A stretch of 64,000 bases of DNA, taken from assembly GCA_030737835.1 (NCBI GenBank), contig CM060854.1, positions 14,224,607 through 14,288,606 on the forward strand. The letters are read 5' to 3'. The position numbers were made by a program, and so were the translations under genes. The notes beneath the pieces were generated by a model. That model ran no database searches. It saw only the letters and a program-made list of their open reading frames with translations, and was not told the origin of the DNA. Shown piece by piece: positions 35,915 through 48,664 of this stretch. Position 1 is the first letter of the stretch. Every line of letters starts with the position of its first letter. The DNA comes from Acorus gramineus (Eukaryota > Streptophyta > Magnoliopsida > Acorales > Acoraceae).

Positions 35915-37841
35915 TGTCACGCCCCAAGGTGGCCGTCCCCGATACGTGGCAAATATATATAATATCAGCAGTCCATACACGAAATCAATAAAAGACTCCA
36001 AACAACATGGAAGATAATAACACAATTAACAATGTAGCTGACATAATATATATACATATAGCGGAAGCTTAAACGACTGAGTCTGTAATTCAAAGACATA
36101 TTACAGACTAGAATACATAATCAACTGTCCTGTGAGAGCCAATATAAGACAAAGACATCCACATACAAGTATTGTGCCCAAGCACGAGTAACAATACATA
36201 CAAGCAAAAAAAGGGATGCTGATGGCCTCTCACTCGCAAGATCTAAATATGCGAACGCTGCTCCGCTACTGGTGCGATGCCTTGGGGAGCTCCTCCTTCA
36301 GATCCGACTCAGTGACAACTGGAGGAAAATGATATGCGAGGGGTGAGCCACACGCTCAGTGAATGGCACAATCTATGCAACACAACTCATATTAACCTTA
36401 AAAATCATTAAAGTCCCAAGATGGGAGTAACTGTACAAATTGGAGGGTCGTAGCGACGCCGACCCACCACACCCTCACCCTCACCCTTTAGAGGTGACAT
36501 AGGACTTTTGGGAGAGATTAGACTGCTCTACACCCTTGGTCCACCGGTAGCCCTTTCCCCGGGTAGCCTCTACCTGGTATACTCCCATGGTCAGTACTTT
36601 TTCTAATGCATTGGTAGTACCTACAGATGGGAGCCCTCTGTCAGGACAGCTTTTCCCAACCCGGTTAGTTCCTACACGGATCCAACGAAGGGGAGAAAAC
36701 AATCTACACTCACGGATACGATCCTCTTGGATCCGTCGACAACGGTTACTAAACACTACTAAGGTAACGAATTCTCAAGAATTCCTCCAGGGCGCATAAC
36801 TAAGATGCGGGGAAAAACATATTATAATAACAAGGTTATAATATTTTCTAAGGCATGCTTATACTAATATATTCTCATTTTGGTTTAATTAAATTAAACT
36901 AGATGGGAACATGCATGGATCAAGGCTTTTCAAACATGGGACATGGTATCTAGGCATGTATGGGCTTCTATACATGATACATGGATGTATATCCCTAGCA
37001 TACAATGTCTAACATGGCATGGTTACATCATAGCAAAACATGCATTATCATAAGTTTTTTATTCACACAAGTTAATATGCAGTTATGGTGCCCCAGGGGA
37101 GGGCAATGCACGCCTACGTGCATCGAACGCCTCCCAACTGGGTTGGATCGACCCACTCACCGCAACCCGGGTCGTTGCGTGACCGTTCGCCAAGATCTGC
37201 AAGACAAGGGCATTCAATATGGTGAGTATAACTACATAAATATACATGGAATTTACTAGAAATACCAAAAACTCGGACAAGCACGCATACGGGCTCGCAC
37301 GCATGCAAGCACACACGTACGCATGCGAGTCCGAGTGCCCCGACACCTACCCGAACCCTCGGGCAGCCACACGCATGGCCCCCCGCACGCGTACGCACGC
37401 ACGCGCCCCAGCACCCCTTGGCGCACTGCCGCGCGCCCATCCGTGCGCCCAGACGCGCTGTCGCGTGCGCGCGCACGCTCGAGCGCGCCCGTGCGCACTC
37501 GCCCGCACTGCGCGCCCGCCCAGCACCTCACGTGCACGTTTGCGCGCCTACGCGTACGCGCGCGCGCCTGCCAGCGCGCCCTACTGCTCGCGCAGAAAAG
37601 CGCACGCGCGCGGATGGCCCCGCACGTGCGCCCAAACCTCTCCCACCCCCTCCTCAGCCCTCACACACACCCTACCACCTATGCATGGCATGCATGAACA
37701 CCCTAAGAGCCCTAACAACCATTTAAAACAAGGATAAAGGAGGAGGAGAGCTTACCAAAGGAGGGGAAAGAAAGGGGAGGTATTCAGGTGCCCTTGGCGC
37801 ACCAAAACCACCTCAACCGCCACCACCAACACCACCACCTC

Positions 37842-40800
37842 TGTCACGCCCCAGGGCGGCCAACCCAGGGACGCGGCAAGTGTATATATATCATATCAGA
37901 AGCCAACACAGGAGATCAATAATATATCATACACAGACAACTAGAATGACACACATGCAACAAAAGAGCTGACATGATATATATACACCAAATGCGGAAG
38001 CAAAAGACTGAATCTGTGAATAAACATTCTACAGACTCGATACACAATCATACGTCCTGTGAGAGCCAATATACACAAATACAACTGAACATATACCAAC
38101 ACGTGCCAAGCACGGAAATACAATACATACACTGAGAAAGGGATGCTGATAGCCTCTGGTACTCGCGGACGTAGCGCTGCTCCGCTACTGAAGAAATCCC
38201 TCGGAAAGCTCCAACTGCTGCTCCGGCTCCAGCTCAGGCTCAGTGACCACTGGGGAAAAACATGTGCGAGGGGTGAGCCACACGCTCAGTGAACAGCACA
38301 ACCCACGCATCACAGACAATATTTACCAATATTCCATTATTTTATCCAGCCATCAATACATAACAACATAAACCAGTGGTTCGTACTTCGCCGAACCACC
38401 ACACCCTCACCCTCACCCATCCATGGGTGACATAGGATTTTGGGACTGATAATCATCTATTCACAAATCCAGTAGGTCGCTCATCGCCAACCCACTACAC
38501 CCTCACCCTCACCCATCAATGGGTGACATAGGATTTTGGGACTGACTAGGCTGTTGGTCACCCTTGGTCCACCGATAGTCTCTCCCTCCACTCCGTAGGC
38601 CGCCTGGTCTACTCCCACATTCAGCACAGTCCGAAACCAAATCAGGAGGTGCCTACTAATGGGAGCCCTCTGTCAGGAAGGCCCTGTCTAACGCTGGGGG
38701 TAGCCTCTACCGAATCCAACGCAGGGAACAGAACAGCCTATCCATACGCATATGATCCACTCGGATCCGCCAACTACATATCATTACAACTCAAATGTCA
38801 TGAATTCCTCTGAATTCAACCAGGTGCATCATCAAGATGCGGGAACATGTACAAAAATCAGTAAGGCTGGAATATCATTGGGGGAAAGAAACTCGGAAGG
38901 GCGGCGTGAGTTCCCGTTATAGGATACCCCGACAACCAAACAAGGAACACGGAGTACCCTAACCCGGGTCTCACCGCTGTCCTTGCAAGGCCCCTCCCCT
39001 ATAATATCTACCAACTATACTAATAATTATACCAATCATACAATCATTACATATAATATTATTGGGACTAGAACCTTGGGAGGGCAGCCCGAGGTCCCGA
39101 TACAGGACATCCCGACAACCAAACAAGGAACACGGAGTACCCTAACACGGGTCTCAGCGTTGACCTCGCAAGGCTCCTCCCTATAATATTATCCTAAGGC
39201 ATGCGATCTAACAGATACCAGCATTTAATTTAATAATAAACTAGTAGGACGCATGCATAGGCCGGGGTTTCCTAGCATGAAAACCAGGGGACATGCTGCA
39301 TGGCTCATACGCATATCCTATGGGTGCAAGTCCCTAACATAAAAGCCTAGGGTAGCATGCATTCTACATTTTCATCATGCTCACATGCAATACATATTAT
39401 TACAGGTTAATATAATCCACGGTGCCCCAGGAGAGGTCGGTATACGCCCAAGTGCGTATAACACCTCTCTACTGGGTTGGATTGTCCCACTCACCAGAAT
39501 CGGGGTCGTCGCGCGACCGCCCGTCGAGATCTGCAAGACAGGGTATTATTGGTAAGTATAAATCCACAAATATTATTAAATACATAAACCCACAATTAAA
39601 CTCCCAACACTCGGGCAAACGTGCATACGACCCGCACGCACGCTAGCCCGAGCACTCCGACAACCACCCGCACGGCCGGCCACCACCCGCACGGCCACCC
39701 GACCGCCCGGACGCGCCGCCGCGCCTCAGCCCGCGCACTCCGCGCACCGCCCGGGGCTCCGCGCGTCCACCGAGCCCAGCCGCGGCAGCCCGCACGCGCC
39801 CCGCACGCCGTGCGCTGGCCCGCGAGCACCCCGCACGCCCCCGCGCACACCATCCCTGCCTTGCCGCGCCCCGCGCACGCCTCGCGCACGCCTCCTCGCC
39901 CCGCGCGCACCCCGCGCGCACCTCCGCCGCTCCGCCGCGCACGCCTAGCACCTCGGCCACCACCTCGCGCACGCCTAGCACCTCGCGCGCACCTCGCACG
40001 CACCTCGCCTGCCCCGCTGCGCCTCGCGCACACCTCGCACGCACCTCCGAGCGCACGCCCGCGCGCGCACGCTCGCGCGCAGCACGCGCGCACGCCCAGC
40101 CGGCCCAGCACCTCGCGCACCAGCTCCTCGCGCTCGCTGCCCGCTGCCTGAGGCCCCCAGCGCCTGCACGACCGGCACAGCACGCCTGCACGACCAGCAC
40201 AGCACGCCACCCGCGCGCGCCAGCTTGCACGCCGCGCGCACGCGCGCCCGCGCACGCACGCGCGCATGACCGCGCGCGCCCAGCCTGCGCGCTGCTGCTG
40301 CTCTGCCTGCTGCCCGAGACACCCCAGCCTGCCGAGCACCCCCTGCAGCCCGAGACCACCCAAACCACCACCCACCGACCTCCGACCACCTCCACCGCCC
40401 CCCGAAGGCTATCCACAGCCGCCGACCACCCCTCATACACAGATCCACCCTCCTAGCATACATCTATGCAAGAAAAGAAGAAAAGGCTTACCGAGGGGAG
40501 GGAGCGAAGTCCGGACGCTCTCCGCGCGCCGAAACCTTTCCCAAAGGCTCTCACGCCCCGATCTATCACGGCCCTCGATTTGGCTCGAAACAGAGGAGAG
40601 AGAGGGGAGGTCGGGGAGGCTAGAGTCGTCGGAATCGGATTTGAAGGCACCGGGCGTAGATCGGGACCCGATCTACACTTCCCGTGCTTTAGGTTTTCGA
40701 TTTTGAGGGGTCTAGGGGGCTTGAAAGGAAGAAAAACGGAGAGGGGAGAGAGAGATCTCGACGAGGAAGACAATGAATAGTGTAAAGATATTTTTTGATT

Positions 40801-41072
40801 CCTTTTAAGTAGAGCGCGACTTAAAAACCCGGATACGCCCCGGAACTGGAAATTTTTGCAAACGATGCCAGAATTCGATGAAATTTTCATGAGAGGTCTA
40901 AAATGGCGCCAGGACACCAAATATGCAGTCAGATTTCCAATCGGAGTCCTCTAGCTCAGACGATAGCTAACAGTCTGAAATTATGCGGTTCCGACCAAAA
41001 ACCCTAAAAATTTTAAAACTGCCAGGACGCTCTAACGGTTACCAGCAGGCTAAAAGTGACACAAATATAACA
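37842..41072 (-). mobile_element. Element B 3' LTR
   Basis: 3231 bp from TGTCACGCCCCAGGGCGGCC to CAAATATAACA. The GC-rich tract is about 39620-40330. Both the hairpin block (38370-38400 and 38470-38505) and the 125-bp CCCGACAACCAAACAAGG unit (38880-39000 and 39065-39185) are duplicated. Confidence 0.95.
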
Positions 41073-41118
41073 TTCTCCCCCCCTTAGGAAATTTTGTCCT
41101 CAAAATATGCAAAAACAT

Positions 41119-41675
41119 CTAGGAGGGGAAGATACGCGTCACACCTGGCATCCCTTGAGCTTCTAAGTGTCCTTAACACCGGAACGGTGCTGCCATCGCA
41201 CCTCGACCAACTGGACGGTCTTGGTGCAGAACCTCCTCACGCGGCGGTCCATGATCTCAATCGACTGCTCCACGAATGACTGTCCGGCTCAGAGACGAGC
41301 GGCTCGAACGGGATGACGTGAGCAGGATCGCGGACACACCCTTACCCAACTGCGAACCCACCACTCCAAGACGGAGAGGTAAGAATTGGCGCTGAGGTGA
41401 GCCTCCGATAAACTCCAGGAAGCTCTCCTCGCAAGAAGGGGACCACTCGAACCGGACATCCTTCCAAGTAAGGCGGTTAAGAGGAACAGCTATCTTCGAG
41501 AGTCCCTCGTCAAGCTTCCTACAATAACCCTCCAACTCGGGAAGCTCCGAATCCTTGCGGGGTTCGACGGCCTACGCCAATTCGACATAGCAAACGTCTT
41601 ACCCGGGTCCACAGATATGCCTTACCAGAAACCACTCAGCCCAAAAGGCCTTAACCTCTAACCAAACTCGCACTT
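41119..41675 (-). pseudogene. pol stub of element B
   Basis: An RT-connection fragment joined to the integrase tail at the same place as in element A, with a further small deletion at the join. It shares the derived GYCRKLDEGLSK ([12 protein letters not shown] in the full-type copy) with element C. It is broken by frameshifts and is non-functional. Confidence 0.8.
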
Positions 41676-41699
41676 GATCTCTCATCTATCTGATGTTTC

Positions 41700-42415
41700 C
41701 ATGGCATCCCTTACCTGGGAAAAGAAACCTCGGGAGGGCACCATGGAATCCCGATATAGGATACCCCAACAACCAAACAAGGAACACGAAGTACCCTAGC
41801 CCGGGTTCCAACGCCGACCTCACAAGGCCCCTTAATCCAGAAAGGAACACTGGAAGAAGACATCATTTAAAAGAATACCACTAACTCCTCCGGATCATCT
41901 ACTCTAGATGATCACCCAACGATGTCATTCAACATCCTTTGCAAGACCGGACCCAACATCATTGGGAATGGTCCAACAGAACTTGGGTTACGAGCGACCC
42001 GCCTTCGCCTCATCCACACCCTCACTCCCGAAAGGAGACATTTTGGGACTTTGGGAGAGACTTAGACTGCTCTCTACCCCTGGTCCACCGCTAGCCTCTC
42101 CCCGCTCCGTAGCTCGCCTGGTCCTCTGACCGGGAGCCTGTCTAACGCCGGGGCTGTACTACGCGGATCCAACTAAGGGGAGAGCGACTCCACGCTCGCG
42201 ACACCATTCAATAATCTCTTACCGGGTAGCCCCTACCTAGCATACTCCCAAATTCAGTACCCCTCCGACTGCATCGGCGGTACCTACTGATGGGAACTCA
42301 CTGCCAGGACGGCTAAAACCCGGCTTCCTTAACCCAAACAACCGCTCTTGACACTCTCTCATCCAGATACCCCACACACTTGCATAATAACCACAAATTA
42401 CACACACACCTATCC
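41700..42415 (-). repeat. Captured LTR segment inside element B
   Basis: The same captured block as in element A, in the same place and orientation. It carries a derived deletion (GTCCTCTGACCGGGAGCC) that element C also has. Confidence 0.8.
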
Positions 42416-42420
42416 TTATA

Positions 42421-43769
42421 CTAGAAAGCTGGGAACACAAGATGATACCTCGAACCATGACACCCGAAGGCTGCGCCTCCTCGGCCGTAAGCGCTGCAAC
42501 TCTGCCTTGAACCAACCGCGGCTGAGGACAGGGCACGCCTCGCCGGCTGCACTGGCTGCTGCTGGCGCTGAGGCTGCTGCTGCTGCTGGCGCGGAAGCTG
42601 CTGCTGCAAGAACGGCGGCTGCTGAGGTGGCACTCGGGGTCGATCAGCATCTGGGCAATTGTATCTGATATGCCCGATGCGCTGACAATGAAAACAGCGC
42701 CGCTTCTCCGGCTGCCAGGACTGGATGGGCACTGCTGCAATGGGCGCCGGATCCCATACTGGCACCGCATCTGCTGGAGGAGAGGCAGCCGCTGACTGCT
42801 CGAAGCGGGGCCTCTTCCTCTTGCGCTGCCCCTGGTCCCGACTCCCGGAAGGACCCTGATCTGAAGAAGGGGTCGGAGCCCGCACTTGAATCCCGAGGTC
42901 TCTCTCGACGGTCTTCGCCCGAGACACTACGTCGGAGTACCTCGTGAAAGCGTGGGCAGTGACGTGCACCCGGATAGCGCTGCTGAGACCCAGCTCGAAT
43001 CGCCGGCACCTCGTGACCTCGTCCATCACCAAGGCTGGAGCAAATCTGGACAGACTCGTAAAGCGCGTAGAGTAGTCAGCAACGACATGGAGCCCTGCGT
43101 CAGCTGCTCGAACTCCCGCTCCACTAGCTGTCGCGTCGAGAACGGGAAATACTCCTCCAGAAAATGCCTCCGGAAACCCGCCCAAGAAAGCTGCTCCACT
43201 CCCTCTGGAATGTCCACCACTCGGGTAGCCCACCAGTCGGCGGCGTCACCCTTCAGCATGAAGGTGGCCAGGGCGACTCGCTGGCGATCGGTGCAAAGCA
43301 TGGCCGCGGAAATCGTGTCCACCTCCCTCAACCAACGCTCTGGCGCAAGAGGATCTGCCGACTGCCCATGAAACTCGGGAGGATGGAGCTTTAGAAAGGC
43401 GTTGAGGCCGCTCTGCTGCACTCGCGCTGCCGCCTCTAGCTCCTCCTCCCTCTGCAGGGGATCCTCAACTCTCACTGCCGGAACTGCCACAGGAACTGGG
43501 GGTACATCGGGTACCACAGGCGGATCTACCACCAAGGGGACCGGCGGAACTGCCTCGCGGGTCGCCCTCAGCTCCTGAATCTCCCTAGCCTGCTCTGCCA
43601 ACATCCGCGTCTGTGTCTCCACCAAATCAGCCAACCGAGCGAAAGCACGCTCCCAAGCAGGAGGCTCCTGCGTCAAGGGCTCTCCGGTAGCATCCTCGTC
43701 TCTGGTAGGTCCGGAAACCTCCAAAGACCGAGAGGGACCTCGTCCGCGCCGTCCTCTGCGAGGAGGCAT
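42421..43769 (-). pseudogene. gag of element B, frameshifted
   Basis: It starts MPPRRGRRGRGPSRSLEVSG and reads the gag domain (PPEFHGQSADPLAPERWLRE, DAADWWATRVVDIPEG) up to SMS, where a small deletion near 43080 shifts the frame. The remainder (TRFTSLSRFAPALVMDE, then the knuckle CFHCQRIGHIRYNC and a Gln-rich tail) is in another frame. It lacks some N-terminal repeat residues compared with element A. Confidence 0.9.
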
Positions 43770-43869
43770 ATCAGCACCCTAAGAAAACCAGACACTAGGA
43801 TCAGAATACTCATATCAAAATCCTAGGACTCATCTCTACGAAAGGAGACTATTGGCTCTGACAGGACCA

Positions 43870-43882
43870 GGCTCTGATACCA
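43870..43882 (-). other. Primer-binding site (initiator Met tRNA), element B
   Basis: Minus strand TGGTATCAGAGCC, five bases from the LTR edge at 43888. Confidence 0.88.
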
Positions 43883-43887
43883 ACTTT

Positions 43888-46800
43888 TGTCACGCCCCAG
43901 GGCGGCCAACCCAGGGACGCGGCAAGTGTATATATATCATATCAGAAGCCAACACAGGAGGTCAATAATATATATCATACACAAACAACCAGAATGACAC
44001 ACATGCAACAAAAGGCTGACATGATATATACACCAAATGCGGAAGCAAAAGACTGAATCTGTGAATAAACATTCTACAGACTCGATACACAATCATACGT
44101 CCTGTGAGAGCCAATATACACCAATATACAACTGAACATATACCAACACGTGCCAAGCACGGAAATAAATACATACAAGAGAAAGGGATGCTGATAGCCT
44201 CTGGTACTCGCGGACGTAGCGCTGCTCCGCTACTGAAGAAATCCCTCGGAAAGCTCCAACTGCTGCTCCGGCTCCAGCTCAGGCTCAGTGACCACTGGGG
44301 AAAAACATGTGCGAGGGGTGAGCCACACGCTCAGTGAACAGCACAACCCACGCATCACAGACAATATTTACCAATATTCCATTATTTTATCCAGCCATCA
44401 ATACATAACAACATAAACCAGTGGTTCGTACTTCGCCGAACCACCACACCCTCACCCTCACCCATCCATGGGTGACATAGGATTTTGGGACTGATAATCA
44501 TCTATTCACAAATCCAGTAGGTCGCTCATCGCCAACCCACTACACCCTCACCCTCACCCATCAATGGGTGACATAGGATTTTGGGACTGACTAGGCTGTT
44601 GGTCACCCTTGGTCCACCGATAGTCTCTCCCTCCACTCCGTAGGCCGCCTGGTCTACTCCCACATTCAGCACAGTCCGAAACCAAATCAGGAGGTGCCTA
44701 CTAATGGGAGCCCTCTGTCAGGAAGGCCCTGTCTAACGCTGGGGGTAGCCTCTACCGAATCCAACGCAGGGAACAGAACAGCCTATCCATACGCATATGA
44801 TCCACTCGGATCCGCCAACTACATATCATTACAACTCAAATGTCATGAATTCCTCTGAATTCAACCAGGTGCATCATCAAGATGCGGGAACATGTACAAA
44901 AATCAGTAAGGCTGGAATATCATTGGGGGAAAGAAACTCGGAAGGGCGGCGTGAGTTCCCGTTATAGGATACCCCGACAACCAAACAAGGAACACGGAGT
45001 ACCCTAACCCGGGTCTCACCGCTGTCCTTGCAAGGCCCCTCCCCTATAATATCTACCAACTATGCTAATAATTATACTAATCATACAATCATTACATATA
45101 ATATCATTGGGACTAGAACCTTGGGAGGGCAGCCTGAGGTCCCGATACAGGACATCCCGACAACCAAACAAGGAACACGGAGTACCCTAACACGGGTCTC
45201 AGCGTTGACCTCGCAAGGCTCCTCCCTATAATATTATCCTAAGGCATGCGATCTAACAGATACCAGCATTTAATTTAATAAATAAACTAGTAGGACGCAT
45301 GCATAGGCCGGGGTTTCCTAGCATGAAAACCAGGGGACATGCTGCATGGCTCATACGCATATCCTATGGGTGCAAGTCCCTAACAGAAAAGCCTAGGGTA
45401 ACATGCATTTCTACATATTCATCAGGCTCACATGCAATACATATTATTACAGGTTAATATAATCCACGGTGCCCCAGGAGAGGTCGGTATACGCCCAAGT
45501 GCGTATAACACCTCTCTACTGGGTTGGATTGTCCCACTCACCAGAATCGGGGTCGTCGTGCGACCGCCCGTCAAGATCTGCAAGACAGGGTATTATTGGT
45601 AAGTATAAATCCACAAATATTATTAAATACATAAACCCACAATTAAACTCCCAACACTCGGGCAAACGTGCATACGACCCGCACGCACGCTAGCCCGAGC
45701 ACTCCGACAACCACCCGCACGGCCGGCCACCACCCGCACGGCCACCCGACCGCCCGGACGCGCCGCCGCGCCTCAGCCCGCGCACTCCGCGCACCGCCCG
45801 GGGCTCCGCGCGTCCACCGAGCCCAGCCGCGGCAGCCCGCACGCGCCCCGCACGCCGTGCGCTGGCCCGCGAGCACCCCGCACGCCCCCGCGCGCGGCGC
45901 CTCGCCCCCGCGCACACCATCCCTGCCTTGCCGCGCCCCGCGCGCACCTCGCGCACGCCTCCTCGCCCCCGCGCACCCCGCGCGCACCTCGCCTCCTCGC
46001 CCCACGCGCACCCGCGCGCACCTCCGCCGCTCCGCCGCGCACGCCTAGCACCTCGGCCACCACCTCGCGCACGCCTAGCACCTCGCGCGCACCTCGCACG
46101 CACCTCGCCTGCCCCGCTGCGCCTCGCGCACACCTCGCACGCACCTCCGAGCGCACGCCCGCGCGCGACGCTCGCGCGCACGCCCAGCCGGCCCAGCACC
46201 TCGCGCACCAGCTCCTCGCGCTCGCTGCCCGCTGCCTGAGGCCCCCAGCGCGCCTGCACGACCGGCACAGCACGCCTGCACGACCAGCACAGCACGCCAC
46301 CCGCGCGCGCCAGCTTGCACGCCGCGCGCACGCGCGCCCGCGCACGCACGCGCGCATGACCGCGCGCGCCCAGCCTGCGCGCTGCTGCTGCTCTGCCTGC
46401 TGCCCGAGGACAGGGCCCCAGCCTGCCGAGCACCCCCTGCAGCCCGAGACCACCCAAACCACCACCCACCGACCTCCGACCACCTCCACCGCCCCCCGAA
46501 GGCTATCCACAGCCGCCAACCACCCCTCATACACAGATCCACCCTCCTAGCATACATCTATGCAAGAAAAGTGAAGAAATAGGGCTTACCGAGGGGAGGG
46601 AGCGAAGTCCGGACGCTCTCCGCGCGCCGAAACCTTTCCCAAAGGCTCTCTTACGCCCCGATCTATCACGGCCCTCGATTTGGCTCGAAACAGAGGAGAG
46701 AGAGGGGAGGTCGGGGAGGCTAGAGTCGTCGGAATCGGGATTTGAAGGCACCGGGGTGTAGATCGGGACCCGATCTACACTTCCCGTGCTTTAGGTTTTC

Positions 46801-47178
46801 GATTTTGAGGGGTCTAGGGGGCTTGAAAGGAAGAAAAACGGAGAGGGGAGAGAGAGATCTCGACGAGGAAGACAATGAATAGTGCAAAGATATTTTTTTG
46901 ATTCCTTTTAAGTAGAGCGCGACTTAAAAACCCGGATACGCCCCGAAACTGGGAAATTTTTGCAAACGATGCCAGAATTCAATGAAATTTTCGTGAGAGG
47001 TCTAAAATGGCACCAGGACACCAAATATGCAGTCAGATTTCCAATCGGAGTCCTCTAACTCAGGACGATAGCTAACAGTTTGAAATTATGCGATTCCGAC
47101 CAAAAACCCTAAAAATTTTTAAAACTGCCAGGACGCTCTAACGGTTACCAGCAGGCTAAAAGTGACACAAATATAACA
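43888..47178 (-). mobile_element. Element B 5' LTR
   Basis: 3291 bp and near-identical to the 3' LTR. It is longer mainly through an insertion in the GC-rich tract (about 45670-46420). The 36-nt block lies near 45542-45577. The start-region motif ACTATTCATTGTC is near 46875 on the minus strand. Confidence 0.95.
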
Positions 47179-47887
47179 ACCTCCTCAGCCTTACTTGGCT
47201 GCAAATCAAGGGCAAAAAAAGGGGAGCATGAGAGGGGTGAAAGCTAGAGAGAAAGAAAGAGAGAAAGGGACAACAACAACAACACAAATACACCTTTAAG
47301 TGCTCTTCCTCTTACACTATTCCTCTTCTTTTGCTTCTTCTTCTCCTTCTTTTCTTTCAAAAGAACACGCACACACACATTCACACAAGGGAGAGGGAGA
47401 CGTGGGAATGGTGAGGGAGAGAGAGAGAGAGACCACTTTTTCCACCATTTGGGGGGGTGATGAGAACGGAAAAAGGGGGCGGGGGTGCACCTAAGCTAAA
47501 CTCACCCACACACATTTAAAATATCTATAGTTTTCTTACCCTTTAAGCAATAGGGGGGTGAGGTTACCCAAGGTCACCTTAACCACCAAAATATCCCAAC
47601 ACTATTCCTCCTAACAAACCAGAAACGATCGAAACCCGGATACAATTCGGAACTGCATAATTTTTAAAACGTTACCGGAATTCGATGAAATTTTATGAAT
47701 AGTACAAAACAGTACCAGGACCCATAATATACAGTTATATTTCCAATTGGGGTACTCAAACTCACACAGATGGCTAAAAATCTAAAATTTTAGCGACTCC
47801 GATCGAAAAAAGAAAAATTGATAAAATGGCAAGAAATGACCCAAATATGACCAATAGGCTAAAAAGTGACACATATATAATAGCTCA

Positions 47888-48058
47888 AATGCTGGCAAAA
47901 AAGGTACTAAGAATGGGCTATTACTGGCCTACACTCAAAGGGAATTGCAACAAATATGTTCGACACTGTGTCCAATGTCAGACTCATGCCAACGAAAATA
48001 CATACACCAGCATCTTCCTTGCATCCCATGACTTCACCATGGCCATTTTCTATGTGGG
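47888..48058 (+). pseudogene. Tat-lineage integrase, second half of zinc finger (block 3)
   Basis: This continues from 35914: MLAKKVLRMGYYWPTLKGNC and the CVQC pair, then in another frame LHPMTSPWPFSMW, the lead-in to the integrase core. The rest of the Tat element is missing because the sequence passes straight into gag of element C. Confidence 0.85.
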
Positions 48059-48061
48059 CAG

Positions 48062-48660
48062 CGTTGGTGATGGATGAGGAGTCGAGGTGCCATCGATTCG
48101 AGCTCGGTCTCAGCAGCGCCATCCGGGTGCACGTCACCGCCCATGCATTCACGAGGTACTCTGACTTAGTGTCTCGAGCGAAGACCGTCAAGAGAGACCT
48201 CGGGATCCGACCCCTTCTTCAGATCAGGGTCCTTCCGGGAGTCGGGACCAGGGGCAGCGTAAGAGGAAGAGGCCCCGCTTCGATCAGTCAGCGGCTGCCT
48301 CTCCTCCAGCTGATGCGGTGCCAGGGTGGGACCCAGCACCCATTGCAGCAGTGCCCATCCAGTCCATGCAGCCGGAGAAGCGGCGCTGTTTTCATTGTCA
48401 GCGCATCGGGCATATCAGATACCATTGCCCTGATGCTGGCCGACCCCGAGTGCCACCTCAGCAGCCGCAGTTCTTGCAGCAGCAGCTTCCGCTCCAGCAG
48501 CAGCAACAGCAGCCTCAGCGTCAGCAACAGCCAGTGCAGCCGGCGAGGCGTGCCCCTGCTCCTCAGCCGCAGTTGGTCCAGGGCAGAGTTGCAGTGCTTA
48601 CAGCCGAGGAGGTGCAGCCTTCGGGTATCATGATTCGAGGTATCATCTTGTGTTCCCAGC
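48062..48660 (+). pseudogene. gag 3' half of element C
   Basis: It reads ALVMDEESRCHRFELGLSSA, then a frame change near 48205, then the CCHC knuckle (CFHCQRIGHIRYHC), a poly-Gln run from CAG repeats (48475-48540) and [16 protein letters not shown], the lead toward protease. It stops being pol-like at the captured LTR. Confidence 0.88.
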
Positions 48661-48664
48661 TCTC

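Larger units (their letters stand above)
37842..47178 (-). mobile_element. Element B: complete, young gag-only Tekay derivative (TSD ACCTC)
   Basis: A 9337-bp minus-strand element: 5' LTR 43888-47178, internal region 41073-43887, 3' LTR 37842-41072. ACCTC flanks it at 37837-37841 and 47179-47183. The two LTRs are almost identical over long stretches (for example 38160-39250 against 44205-45300), so insertion was recent; the differences are mostly small indels in the GC-rich part. The internal layout is that of element A with extra deletions, and gag is frameshifted. It must have been moved in trans. Confidence 0.95.
35915..47882 (-). mobile_element. Solo Tekay-family LTR (TSD GCTCA), interrupted by element B
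   Basis: The LTR is in two blocks, 35915-37841 and 47184-47882 (about 2.6 kb together), starting TGTCACGCCCCAAGGTGG and ending CATATATAATA. GCTCA flanks it at 35910-35914 and 47883-47887. Removing it restores the Tat integrase frame across the finger. The first block holds the GC-rich tract (about 37270-37640). The second is diverged U3, with CT-rich and AC-rich runs (47280-47420) and a weak family tail. Confidence 0.93.

Noticed and set aside
39596-40463. Overlapping 259-, 265- and 162-codon frames, and the matching set at 45690-46557
   Set aside because: They are two copies of the same GC-rich tract in the two LTRs of element B; overlapping frames in every phase show there is no coding constraint.
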